From assembly GCA_947476745.1 (NCBI GenBank), contig CANJRG010000006.1, forward strand, positions 62,001 to 126,000: a stretch of 64,000 bases of DNA, given 5' to 3'. Under the pieces are notes generated by a model. The model made no database searches, was not told the origin of the DNA, and was given only the letters and a program-made list of their open reading frames with translations. A program made the position numbers and the translations under genes. The first letter of the stretch is position 1. Every line of letters starts with the position of its first letter. This stretch comes from Acidimicrobiia bacterium (GTDB lineage: Bacteria > Actinomycetota > Acidimicrobiia > Acidimicrobiales > CAIXPF01). Shown here one piece after another: positions 17,399-25,867 of this stretch.

Positions 17399-17827
17399 AT
17401 GGCTTCGCTTCCCACTCCGCACGAGGTGCTACCGCACCGAGCTCCCTTCCTGTTCATCTCCGAGATCCTGGCCCTCGAGCCAGGGGTGCGGGCCGAGGCG
17501 AGCTGGCAGCTCACCGGTGAGGAGTTCTTCTTCCCCGGGCACTTCCCGGGGCGACCGGTGCTGCCCGGCGTCCTGCAGATCGAGGCCATCGCCCAGTGCG
17601 GTGGGCTCACCCTGTGGGGCGACGACCGCTTCGCCGGCAAGCTGGGGTTGTTCGGCGGCGTCGAGAAGGCCCGGTTCCGCCGCCAGGTCCTGCCCGGCGA
17701 CCAGCTGCACCTGAGCTTCGAGATGGCCCGCCTGTCGGCCCGAGCGGGCAAGGGAACCGGCCGTGCCGAGGTCGGTGGCGAACTGGCCTGCGAGGCCGAG
17801 CTGTTCTTCGTCATCGTCGAGGCCTGA
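17399..17827 (+). CDS. fabZ: 3-hydroxyacyl-ACP dehydratase, FabZ type
   Basis: A 142-residue hot-dog-fold dehydratase. HEVLPHRAPFLFISEIL opens the domain; the catalytic motif is GHFPGRPVLPGVLQIEAIAQ, with His and the following Gln/Asp position typical of FabZ. It removes water from 3-hydroxyacyl-ACP in fatty-acid elongation. It converges with the fabD-fabF operon, with a shared terminator between them. TAGGGT at 17384-17389 is nine bases from the ATG. Confidence 0.9.
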   Translation: MASLPTPHEVLPHRAPFLFISEILALEPGVRAEASWQLTGEEFFFPGHFPGRPVLPGVLQIEAIAQCGGLTLWGDDRFAGKLGLFGGVEKARFRRQVLPGDQLHLSFEMARLSARAGKGTGRAEVGGELACEAELFFVIVEA

Positions 17828-17857
17828 CGGCTCGAGGAGCGCCCACGCCACGCGAAA

Positions 17858-17880
17858 GGGCCCGGCATGACGCCGGGCCC
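17858..17880. terminator. Bidirectional hairpin between fabZ and fabF
   Basis: GGGCCCGGC and GCCGGGCCC form a nine-pair stem with loop ATGAC between two convergent genes. There is no long T run on the plus strand; a short AAA precedes it, which gives TTT on the minus strand. Confidence 0.65.
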
Positions 17881-17905
17881 TGACGCGTATGGGGCGGTGT
17901 CGGGG

Positions 17906-19084
17906 TCAGGCCGGCGTGGGTCCGATGACCAGCGAGCCGTTGTGCCCACCGAAGCCGAAGCTGTTCGACATGGCGATGCCCGGCTCCCACGGCCGCGGAT
18001 CACCGAGCACGAGGTCGAGTTGGGTCAGCTCCGGGTCGACCCTGGTGGTGCAGGCGGTCGGCGGGATGAGCCGGTGTCGCATCGCCAGCAGTACCGCAAT
18101 GGCTTCGATGGCGCCGGCGGCACCGAGCGCATGGCCGGTGACACCCTTGGTCGAGGTCACCGCCGGCGACGGCAGGCCGAACACCTTGCCGATGGCCTCG
18201 GCCTCGGCAGCATCGTTCAACGGGGTCGACGTGCCGTGGGCGTTGATGTGACGGATGTCGGTCTTGTCCACTCCGGCGTCGGCCAGGGCCAGCTCCATGC
18301 AGGCCACCGCGCCGGAGCCACCCGGTGAGGGTGCGGTGATGTGGTAGGCGTCGGCGTTGTTGCCCGCCCCGAGGATCTCGCCGTAGATGATGGCACCGCG
18401 GGCCTTGGCGTGTTCGAGCTCCTCGAGCACCAGCACACCGGCGGCCTCGGCGATGGCGAACCCGTCGCGCTCGGCATCGAAGGGCCGGCTGATCCCGGTC
18501 CGGGTCAGCGCCGTCATGTTGCCGAAGCCGGCCAGGGCCGTGGGGGTCAGGGCCGATTCGGCCCCACCGGCGATCATCACATCGACCATGTTCCAGCGGA
18601 TGTAGCGCATCGCTGAACCGATGGAGTGGGTCGACGCAGCACATGCCGTCACCGTGGTCTCGCACGGCCCCTGGAACCCGTGCCGCATCGACACCGCAGC
18701 CGAGGCGGCGTTCGACATCATCATCGGGACCAGGAACGGCGAGACCCGGCGGCTGTCCTTCTGGTAGTTGACGAGGATCTGCTCCTCGAGCGTTCCCAGG
18801 CCACCCACGCCGGTCGCGACGTTGACGCCGATCCGGGCGGGGTCGGCCTTGAGGTCACCGGCATGCTCGATGGCCATCGCCGCCGCGGCAAGGCCGAACT
18901 GGGCGAAGCGGTCGGTGCGCCGGACCTCTTTGGGATTGTCGAAGTAGGGCGTGGGATCGAACTCGTCGACCCGCCGGTAGCCCGGTTGAGGTGTCGAGAG
19001 CAGTCCCTGCCAGTACGCGTCGAGACCGATGCCGCAGGGGGCAACGACTCCCATGCCGGTCACGACGACCCGACGACGGCTCAT
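17906..19084 (-). CDS. fabF: 3-oxoacyl-ACP synthase II
   Basis: A 392-residue condensing enzyme starting at ATG 19084 (MSRRRVVVTGMGVVAPCGIG). The active-site Cys is in VTACAASTHSIG and the two catalytic His are in NAHGTSTPLND and TKGVTGHALGAAG; the Gly-rich end is NSFGFGGHNGSL. It extends acyl-ACP with malonyl-ACP. It is the last gene of the fabD-'fabH-fabG-acpP-fabF operon. Confidence 0.96.
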   Translation of the reverse strand: MSRRRVVVTGMGVVAPCGIGLDAYWQGLLSTPQPGYRRVDEFDPTPYFDNPKEVRRTDRFAQFGLAAAAMAIEHAGDLKADPARIGVNVATGVGGLGTLEEQILVNYQKDSRRVSPFLVPMMMSNAASAAVSMRHGFQGPCETTVTACAASTHSIGSAMRYIRWNMVDVMIAGGAESALTPTALAGFGNMTALTRTGISRPFDAERDGFAIAEAAGVLVLEELEHAKARGAIIYGEILGAGNNADAYHITAPSPGGSGAVACMELALADAGVDKTDIRHINAHGTSTPLNDAAEAEAIGKVFGLPSPAVTSTKGVTGHALGAAGAIEAIAVLLAMRHRLIPPTACTTRVDPELTQLDLVLGDPRPWEPGIAMSNSFGFGGHNGSLVIGPTPA

Positions 19085-19146
19085 GTTTGGCAATCCCTTC
19101 GATCGACCTGGATGCTCGGGGCCGCCCGTGGCGGCACGACCGGGGC

Positions 19147-19380
19147 TCAGAGCTTGCCGGTCACCATCTCGTAGGCCTGGCCGACGGTGGCGATGCCCTC
19201 GAGCTCCTCCTCCTCGACGGTGACATCGAACTCTTCCTCGAGTGCCATGACCAGCTCGACGAGGTCGAGGCTGTCGGCGTCGAGGTCGTCGGCGAAGCTG
19301 GCCTCCATGGTCACCTTGGCCGCATCGACCGACAGCACCTTGACGGCGCAATCCTTGAAACGTTCGAAGTTGTCAGCCAT
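19147..19380 (-). CDS. acpP: Acyl carrier protein
   Basis: A 77-residue acidic protein with the phosphopantetheine site in DDLDADSLDLVELVMALEEE (Ser of DSL). It carries the growing acyl chain for the neighbouring Fab enzymes. AGGAGC lies nine bases before the ATG. Confidence 0.97.
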   Translation of the reverse strand: MADNFERFKDCAVKVLSVDAAKVTMEASFADDLDADSLDLVELVMALEEEFDVTVEEEELEGIATVGQAYEMVTGKL

Positions 19381-19462
19381 GGGGGGTCTTGCTCCTGTGG
19401 TGCGAAGGACGGGGGAATGCGAAGTACACGAAATCTAGTGACTCTCGGACCGGCGGCGCCGC

Positions 19463-20203
19463 TTAGGCGCCCATCGTCAGACCACCGTCGACCGGGACGA
19501 CGATGCCGGTGACGTACGCGGCGCCGTCGGAGGCGAGGAAGGCGACCGCTTCGGCCACCTCGTCCGCCTCGCCGATGCGTCCGGCGGGGACCCCGTTGAC
19601 CATCGCGGCTCGTTGTGCGTCGGTGAGGGCGTCGGTCATGTCGGTGGCGATCGGCCCGGGGGCGACGACGTTGACGGTGATGTTGCGCGAGGCGAACTCG
19701 CGGGCGAGCGAACGGGCGAGGCCCACCAGCCCGGCCTTGGACGCGGCATAGTTGGCCTGTCCGGCTTGGCCGACCAGACCCACCACCGACGAGATGAACA
19801 CGATCCGTCCGTAGCGCTGACGCATCATGGACTTCACGGCGCGCTTGGCCACCCGGAAGCCGCCGGTGAGGTTGGCGTCGAGCACGTCGGTGAAGTCGTC
19901 CTCGCTCATGCGCAGGATCAGCGTGTCCTTGGTGATCCCGGCGTTGGACACGACGATCTCGACCGGCCCGAAGGCGGCCTCGACCTCGTTGAAGGCGGCT
20001 TCGACGTCGGCGGCGGAGGTCACGTCAGCCCGCACGGCGAGCACCCCGTCGGGGAGGCTGCCCGGTTCCGGGGCAGCGGTGCGATAGGTGATGGCGACCC
20101 GGTGGCCGTCAGCGGCGAACCGGCGGGCGCAGGCGAGGCCGATGCCTCGGTTGCCGCCGGTCACCAACACCGTTCGGGGCTGTTTGTCGGCCAACGTGAT
20201 CAC
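19463..20203 (-). CDS. fabG: 3-oxoacyl-ACP reductase
   Basis: A 246-residue short-chain dehydrogenase with cofactor loop TGGNRGIGLA, NAG motif in VVSNAGITKDTL, and the catalytic Ser, Tyr and Lys in ISSVVGLVGQAGQANYAASK. It reduces 3-oxoacyl-ACP with NADPH. GTG at 20203 overlaps the stop of the broken fabH frame (GTGA), and TTG three codons later is an alternative start. Confidence 0.95.
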   Translation of the reverse strand: MITLADKQPRTVLVTGGNRGIGLACARRFAADGHRVAITYRTAAPEPGSLPDGVLAVRADVTSAADVEAAFNEVEAAFGPVEIVVSNAGITKDTLILRMSEDDFTDVLDANLTGGFRVAKRAVKSMMRQRYGRIVFISSVVGLVGQAGQANYAASKAGLVGLARSLAREFASRNITVNVVAPGPIATDMTDALTDAQRAAMVNGVPAGRIGEADEVAEAVAFLASDGAAYVTGIVVPVDGGLTMGA

Positions 20204-20655
20204 GCACCATCCCACCGTAGAAGCGCACCGGCCCACGACACGCCAGTGCCGAAGCGGCCCAACATTACGGGATCACCCTGCCGGACCCGGCCATGGAGCG
20301 CGACATCGTCCAGGGCCATCGGGATTGAGCCGGAGGAGGTGTTGCCGACTCGCTCGATGTTGACCGCAACCCGCTCCATGGGGATGTCGAGCTTGGTGGA
20401 GGCCGACTCGATGATGGGAAGGTTGGCCTGATCGGGGACCACGAGCGACACGTCGTCGGCCCCGACCCCGGCCGCCGTGAGAGCATCCTGCGCCGAGTCG
20501 ACCGGGACCCTGGCGGCACGCCGGAAGACCTCCCCGCCTTCCATCACGAGTACCCCGCCGATGTCGGCGTACAGGATGGCTGCTGCACGGCCGTCGGAGT
20601 CGGGGTCCCAGCCCAACAGGCCAGCGCGGCGCTAGCGGGGAGTGGAGACGCTCAG
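20200..20655 (-). pseudogene. fabH: Broken fabH (3-oxoacyl-ACP synthase III), C-terminal remnant
   Basis: Only the last ~145 residues of FabH are present, from GLLGWDPDSDG to the end; the N-terminal ~60%, with the active-site Cys, is missing. In the remnant the catalytic His of the usual HQAN motif is Asp (VVPDQANLPII), while the Asn of ERVGNTSSGSIP is kept. In the same frame upstream lie CTG AGC GTC TCC ACT CCC CGC and then TAG, starting at 20655 and overlapping the fabD stop, which could be the original FabH beginning (SVSTPR) left by an internal deletion. A TTG at 20616 could restart translation. The remnant is still coupled to fabG. Confidence 0.8.
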
Positions 20656-21839
20656 GGAGCGGTGCGCAGCCACGCCACCGGCTGGCGGTTGGTGACCCGC
20701 TCGCCGTGGTGTGCCAGCAGGCCCATCAACCACCCGGTGAACCGGGAGCGGACCTCGTGTTCGCCGACCCGGCCGAGCACGTCGCCGATCTCGACGTGGT
20801 GCCCGTCGCGCAGGTTCGCATCGGGGGAGAAGACGCCCGCTGCCGGGCTGACCACCAGTCGCTCCACGGCGAAGAGGTGCTCGCCGTCGGTGGGTGGTCT
20901 CTCGTCGGGGGCGATGGTGGCGAGCTCGGTCACGAGCTTGTCGACCTCCTGGGGAGTCGAGGCGGAGTAGGTGCGGGCACTCTCGGCGGTGCGCTTTGCC
21001 ATACCAGTTAGTACGTTACCGGGCCCCAGTTCGACGAGGACGGATACCCCGTCATCGACCAGGGTGCCGAGCAGTTGCCGCCAGCGGACGGGGCTGCACA
21101 GCTGGCGCGACAGCAAGTCCGGCCAGTCGCCGGCGGCACGGTGCAGGGCGGCGTCGGTGTTGGCGGCCACGGGCACGACGGCGTCGACGAAGGTCACCGT
21201 GGCCAGGGCCGCGTCGAGGCGGGTCTGGGCGGCGCTCATGTACGGGGTGTGGAAGGCGCCGCTGACCGCCACCGGCATGACCCGCTTGGCGCCGCGTGCC
21301 TTGGCGGCGGCGCCGGCCAGCTCGAGGGCGTCGGCCGAACCGGCGATGACCACCTGTCCGGGGGCGTTGGCGTTGGCCAGCCAGACCTCGCCACCGCCGG
21401 CGCGGACCTCGGCGCAGGCATCCTCGACCAACTCGTCGTCGAGGCCGAGCACCGCGACCATGGTGCCGACCCGCTCCAGGCTGGCTTCGCGCATCGCGGC
21501 GCCGCGTTCGGCCACCAGCCGACAGCCGGTGGCGAAGTCGATGATGCCGGCGGCGACCAGGGCGCTGTATTCACCGAGGCTGTGACCCGCCACGTGACTG
21601 GTGCCCACCCCGCTACGGCGGACGGCGTCGAGCACGACCATCGACATCACGAAGGTGGCGAGCTGCGCGTTCTGGGTGAGCTTCAGCTCGTCGGCATCCG
21701 CGTCCAGCAGCAACGCGGCAACATCGCGGCCCGTGGCCGTTGTGGCCTGATCGACCAGCACCCAGGACGGCTCGTCACGCCAGGCCTCGCCCATGGCGGG
21801 CTTCTGTGATCCCTGGCCGGGAAAGGTGAAGGCGAGCAT
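20652..21839 (-). CDS. fabD: Malonyl-CoA:ACP transacylase with extra C-terminal domain
   Basis: A 395-residue protein starting at ATG 21839 (MLAFTFPGQGSQKPAMG). Residues 1-~300 are FabD: catalytic Ser in VAGHSLGEYSALV, His in SGAFHTPYM, and LVELGPGNVLTGM near 290. About 95 further residues form an added domain; its strands (VVSPAAGVFSP, HHVEIGDVLGRVGEHEVRS, FTGWLMGLLAHHGERV) fit a biotinyl/lipoyl-type half-barrel, but the modified Lys of the MKM or DKA turn is absent (FTGWLMG). Usual FabD is ~310 residues. It loads malonyl onto ACP; the role of the extension is unknown. Confidence 0.93.
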   Translation of the reverse strand: MLAFTFPGQGSQKPAMGEAWRDEPSWVLVDQATTATGRDVAALLLDADADELKLTQNAQLATFVMSMVVLDAVRRSGVGTSHVAGHSLGEYSALVAAGIIDFATGCRLVAERGAAMREASLERVGTMVAVLGLDDELVEDACAEVRAGGGEVWLANANAPGQVVIAGSADALELAGAAAKARGAKRVMPVAVSGAFHTPYMSAAQTRLDAALATVTFVDAVVPVAANTDAALHRAAGDWPDLLSRQLCSPVRWRQLLGTLVDDGVSVLVELGPGNVLTGMAKRTAESARTYSASTPQEVDKLVTELATIAPDERPPTDGEHLFAVERLVVSPAAGVFSPDANLRDGHHVEIGDVLGRVGEHEVRSRFTGWLMGLLAHHGERVTNRQPVAWLRTAP

Positions 21840-22070
21840 CGGGGTGGACTCCGGCGGTGAGTGATGGCAGCGGACGGGGCGACGTCGGCGGGACGGCGCA
21901 GCGCTGGACGTTGGCTTGGACCTCGGATCACCACGGAGGGTTTCATGCCGACCTCGAGAATGTGCTGTGAGATCGGTCACCCGGACGCAATCGCGCTGTG
22001 GGTGAGATCTCCTTACGTTGCGTAGCATCGCACGTCGACCCACCGTGGTGGCGGACCGGTTCGCTGCTGC

Positions 22071-22076
22071 TAACCT
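22071..22076 (+). promoter_or_regulatory. -10 element of tRNA-Leu(CAA)
   Basis: TAACCT ends ten bases before the tRNA 5' end, the expected place for a tRNA promoter. The 5' flank 21840-22070 between the divergent fabD and this tRNA shows no gene that I can support. Confidence 0.45.
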
Positions 22077-22086
22077 GACGCCGCCC

Positions 22087-22167
22087 GCCCGGGTGGTGGA
22101 ACGGCAGACACGGAGGACTCAAAATCCTTTGCCGCAAGGCGTGCGGGTTCGAGTCCCGCCCCGGGCA
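22087..22167 (+). tRNA. tRNA-Leu(CAA)
   Basis: Acceptor arms GCCCGGG (22087-22093) and CCCGGGC (22160-22166) pair fully, with A as discriminator. The anticodon loop is CTCAAAA with stem GAGGA/TCCTT, giving anticodon CAA for TTG codons. A long variable arm (TTGCCGCAAGGCG region) fits a class II tRNA, and the T arm contains GGTTCGAGTCC. CCA is not encoded. Confidence 0.93.
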
Positions 22168-22221
22168 CTCGCATCGTTCGGCATGTCCGGCGACGCGACG
22201 AGTTACCTAGACTGGCTGTTC

Positions 22222-22527
22222 ATGACCGCACCTGCAGCCATCGAGCGGCGATTGACGGAGGTCGGCACCGAGCTCCGTCGGCTCCGCGAGGACCTGCGGA
22301 TCGCCGATGAGGAGCTGGCCCACTTCGCGGCCGAGGCCGACGACGCCCGGCTCCGTGCGGTCGTCTCCGAGGACAAGGCCGCGCCGCGGGCCCAGCGCGA
22401 GGCCCAGAAGTCAGTCGACGCCATCCAGCGGCAGCGTCACCACCTCAGCGCCGAAGTCGAACGGCTCGAACGCTCCCAGGATGGGCTTCTCGACGAGTTG
22501 AGCGAACTCAGGCGAGGCGCGTCATGA
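22222..22527 (+). CDS. Small coiled-coil protein
   Basis: A 101-residue protein almost entirely alpha-helical, with heptad patterns in IERRLTEVGTELRRLREDL and SAEVERLERSQDGLLDEL. No enzyme motif is seen. ATG at 22222 follows the tRNA by 54 bases; the frame runs on upstream only through the tRNA. Its last four bases overlap the ATG of the ANTAR regulator (ATGA), so the two are probably translated together and may work together. Confidence 0.65.
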   Translation: MTAPAAIERRLTEVGTELRRLREDLRIADEELAHFAAEADDARLRAVVSEDKAAPRAQREAQKSVDAIQRQRHHLSAEVERLERSQDGLLDELSELRRGAS

Positions 22528-23099
22528 CCCGGGTGATCATCGCCGAGGACGAGGCGATCATCCGGCTAGACCTGCGCGAGACCCTCGTGGAGGAGGGTTA
22601 CGAGGTGGTCGGGGAGACCGGTCGGGGCGATGAGGCCGTCCAACTTGTGCGGGACCTCGCTCCCGATCTGGTGATCCTCGACATCAAGATGCCGGGGATG
22701 GACGGCCTCGAGGCCGCCCGGCTCATCAACGAGGACCGCCTCGCCGCGGTGCTCATCCTCACCGCGTTCAGCCAGCGCGAGTTGATCGTGCAGGCTCGCG
22801 ACGCCGGCGCCCTGGCCTATCTCGTCAAGCCCTTCCAACGTTCCGACCTCGTGCCGGCCATAGAGGTTGCGCTGGGCCGGTTCGCGGAGATGCGGGCGCT
22901 GCAGGAACAGTCCCAGGACCTCGAGGAGCGTCTCGCCACCCGCAAGCTCCTCGACCGGGCCAAGGGCGTGCTGATGGACGAATGCGGCCTCGGCGAGCAG
23001 GCGGCCTTCCGCTTCATCCAGACGACCGCCATGGCCGAGCGGTCCTCGATGAAGGTCGTGGCCGAGCGCATCATCGGCGGGGAACTGCGCCCGGACTGA
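22524..23099 (+). CDS. pdtaR: Response regulator with ANTAR RNA-binding domain
   Basis: A 191-residue two-domain protein. Receiver domain at 1-120: acidic pair AEDEA, phospho-acceptor Asp in LVILDIKMPGMDG, Thr/Ser in LILTAFS, and Lys in YLVKPF. ANTAR domain at ~130-188: RKLLDRAKGVLMDECGLGEQAAFRFIQTTAM, the fold that binds paired RNA hexaloops to prevent termination. It resembles mycobacterial PdtaR (Rv1626), which is phosphorylated by PdtaS. The kinase gene is not in the window. Confidence 0.92.
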   Translation: MTRVIIAEDEAIIRLDLRETLVEEGYEVVGETGRGDEAVQLVRDLAPDLVILDIKMPGMDGLEAARLINEDRLAAVLILTAFSQRELIVQARDAGALAYLVKPFQRSDLVPAIEVALGRFAEMRALQEQSQDLEERLATRKLLDRAKGVLMDECGLGEQAAFRFIQTTAMAERSSMKVVAERIIGGELRPD

Positions 23100-23121
23100 C
23101 CCTGCCGTAGCATCGCCGGCA

Positions 23122-25854
23122 ATGGCGACGCTGCTGCTGATCGACGGGAATTCCCTGACCTACCGGGCGTTCTTCGCCCTGCCCGCCGACATGGCCACGG
23201 CTTCCGGTCAGGTCACCAACGCGGTATTCGGGTTCACCTCGATGCTGATCAACCTGCTGCGCGATCACCAGCCCGATCAGGTTGCGGTGTGCTTGGACCG
23301 GCCCGAACCGACCTTCCGCCACCAGGCCATCCCCACCTACAAGGCCGGACGGGCCGAGGCGCCGGACATCTTGCGCCAGCAGCTCGGGCTGGTGCGCCAG
23401 GTCGTCGAGGTGCTGAACCTGCCGGTGCTGGAGCTGTCCGGGTTCGAGGCCGACGATCTCATTGCAACCCTGGCGACGCGCAGCCGCGACCGCGGTGACG
23501 ACGTCATCGTGGTGACCGGTGACCGTGATGCCTACCAGCTGGTCGAGGACCCCCACGTCAAGGTGCTCTACAACCGCCGCGGCGTGTCTGACTATGCGTT
23601 CTACGACGAGGCGGGCATCGTCGAGCGCACCGGGGTGACGCCGACGCTCTACACGCAGTACGCCGCGCTGCGTGGCGACCCATCCGACAACCTGCCCGGG
23701 GTACCCGGGGTCGGGGAGAAGACGGCGGCCAAGTTGATCAACGCCTACGGCGGACTCGACGGCATCTTCGCCAACGTCGACAAGCAGACGCCGAAGCTGC
23801 GCCAGAGCCTCGCCACCCACGAGGCGACGGTGCGACACCACGCAGAGATCATGGTCCTGCGTCGCGACGTTCCCATCGAGGTCGATCCGGACTCGCTGCA
23901 CATCGGGCCCATCGACTGGCCCGCCGTGCGCCAACTGTTCGAGTTCCTGGAGTTCCGCACGCTCGCCGACCGATTGGCGGATGCGCTCGTTGCGACCCCG
24001 GCTGCCGGCGGTGCCCCGGGTGGGGTCGGGTCCGCGGCAGAGGCGCGGGAAGTGCTCGAGGCCGAGGTCGTACGCCCCGACGGCGTCGCCGAGACCGTGG
24101 AGGTGCTCGGTCGGCTCTGTATCGGTGACTCGTTGCTGGCGATGGCCGGAGGGTTCAGCCGGCCCGGCGACAAGGGCGAGTTCACCGGTCTCGCACTCGT
24201 GAGCGATCCCGATACCAGCGAGGTGACCTGGGTCGAAGCGGCGTTGTTCGACGACGAGCGGGTCGGGCAGGCATTGCGGGTGCTGGTCGGTCCCGGGGGC
24301 CGCTCCCTGGCCGCCCACGGCGCCAAGGCCGCGATGCGGGCACTGCTCGGGCTCGGGATCGACGTCGTCGGCTTGGGGCTCGACACCCGCATCGCCGCCT
24401 ACCTGCTCGACCCGGCGGAGTCCCGCTACGACCTCGGTGATCTGCTCGACCGTTACGCAGACGTGGAGCTGGCCAGCGATCCCGACGTCGGATCGTCCAA
24501 GGCGAAGGCCCCCCAGGGCCAGTTCGACTTCGACGCTGCGAGCGACACGTTGGACCCTGCCGCCGCCGTGTGTCGCGCCGCCCTGGCCACCTCCCGCCTG
24601 GTCGCACCGCTGCTGGCCGCGCTCGACGCACAGTCGCTGCGGGTCCTCAACGACACGATCGAGGTGCCGTTGGTGCGGGTGCTCGCCCTGATGGAGCATG
24701 CCGGCATCGGGGTCGACCGGGCGGAGCTGGAACGCCTGAACGGGGAGCTGTCCGAGGAGGCGTCCGCCCTGACGGCGGTGATCTGCGACGACGCCGGCCA
24801 CGAGTTCAACGTCAACTCCACCCTGCAGCTGCGCCAGGTCCTCTACGAGGAACTCGGGCTCGCCCCGGGCAAGAAGACCAAGACCGGGTTCTCCACCGAC
24901 GCGGCGACGCTCGAGAAGCTGGTCGGGCAGCATCCGATCATCGACCACCTGCTGCGCTACCGCGAGGTCGAGAAGCTCCGCTCGACCTATGGCGAGGGCC
25001 TGCTGATGGAGGTCGCCGACGACGGCCGGATCCACGCCACCTTCAACCAGACCGTCGCCCGGACCGGTCGCCTCAGCTCCGAGGAACCGAACCTGCACAA
25101 CATCCCCGTTCGTTCCGAGCTCGGCCGGAACTTCCGCAAGGCTTTCGTGGCCGCCCCGGGCTGCGAGCTGTGCGTCGCCGACTACAACCAGATCGAGCTG
25201 CGTTGTATCGCCCACCTGGCTTCTGACCCCGGCCTGATCGATGCGTTCGAGGCTCGCCGGGACATCCACAACGCGACGGCGGCCCGAGTGTTCGGGGTAG
25301 CCCCGGAGACGGTCACCCTGGAGCAGCGATCGAAGGCGAAGATGGTGTCCTACGGCCTCGCCTACGGGATGGAGGCCTACGGCCTCGGTCAGCGGCTCAA
25401 CATCCCCACCGCGGAGGCCTCGGAGATCCTCGACGCGTACTTCGTGGCCTTTCCGGCGGTGAAGGCCTACATGGAACGCACGGTGTACGAGGCTCGCCAG
25501 CGCGGCTACACCGAGACGCTGTTCGGGCGGCGCCGGCAGATCCCCGAGCTGTCCTCGCCGAACTTCCGCATCCGCCAGGCCGGTGAGCGCCAGGCGATGA
25601 ACGCTGGAATCCAGGGTCTGGCGGCCGACATCTTCAAGGTGGCGCTGGTGCGTCTGGCCGCGTCTCTCGAGCAGCAGGGTGCGGCGAGCCGCATCGTGCT
25701 GCAGGTCCACGACGAGATCATCGTGGAGGTGCCTCCCCAGGAGCACGAGATGATCGCGGCGCTCGTCCCGTCGGTGATGGGCGCGGCCTTCGCCTTGTCC
25801 GTACCACTCGAGGTGCACATGTCCTTCGGGCGCACCTGGGCCGACGCCAAGTAG
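23122..25854 (+). CDS. polA: DNA polymerase I
   Basis: A 910-residue protein. Residues 1-~295 are the 5' nuclease (LLLIDGNSLTYRAFFALP, GFEADDLIATLA, TGDRDAYQLV, GDPSDNLPGVPGVGEKTA). The 3' exonuclease-like middle domain lacks the DxE motif of Klenow fragment, so proofreading is probably lost, as in mycobacteria. The polymerase domain has VADYNQIELRCIAHLA (motif A), QRSKAKMVSYGLAYGMEAYGL (O helix) and LQVHDEIIVEVP (motif C). TAGCAT at 23108-23113 stands eight bases from the ATG. Confidence 0.97.
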   Translation: MATLLLIDGNSLTYRAFFALPADMATASGQVTNAVFGFTSMLINLLRDHQPDQVAVCLDRPEPTFRHQAIPTYKAGRAEAPDILRQQLGLVRQVVEVLNLPVLELSGFEADDLIATLATRSRDRGDDVIVVTGDRDAYQLVEDPHVKVLYNRRGVSDYAFYDEAGIVERTGVTPTLYTQYAALRGDPSDNLPGVPGVGEKTAAKLINAYGGLDGIFANVDKQTPKLRQSLATHEATVRHHAEIMVLRRDVPIEVDPDSLHIGPIDWPAVRQLFEFLEFRTLADRLADALVATPAAGGAPGGVGSAAEAREVLEAEVVRPDGVAETVEVLGRLCIGDSLLAMAGGFSRPGDKGEFTGLALVSDPDTSEVTWVEAALFDDERVGQALRVLVGPGGRSLAAHGAKAAMRALLGLGIDVVGLGLDTRIAAYLLDPAESRYDLGDLLDRYADVELASDPDVGSSKAKAPQGQFDFDAASDTLDPAAAVCRAALATSRLVAPLLAALDAQSLRVLNDTIEVPLVRVLALMEHAGIGVDRAELERLNGELSEEASALTAVICDDAGHEFNVNSTLQLRQVLYEELGLAPGKKTKTGFSTDAATLEKLVGQHPIIDHLLRYREVEKLRSTYGEGLLMEVADDGRIHATFNQTVARTGRLSSEEPNLHNIPVRSELGRNFRKAFVAAPGCELCVADYNQIELRCIAHLASDPGLIDAFEARRDIHNATAARVFGVAPETVTLEQRSKAKMVSYGLAYGMEAYGLGQRLNIPTAEASEILDAYFVAFPAVKAYMERTVYEARQRGYTETLFGRRRQIPELSSPNFRIRQAGERQAMNAGIQGLAADIFKVALVRLAASLEQQGAASRIVLQVHDEIIVEVPPQEHEMIAALVPSVMGAAFALSVPLEVHMSFGRTWADAK

Positions 25855-25867
25855 GCCGGGACAGCTG

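Noticed and set aside
23700-24500. Active proofreading domain in PolA
   Set aside because: The DxE exonuclease motif is absent from the middle domain, so only the 5' nuclease and polymerase are supported.
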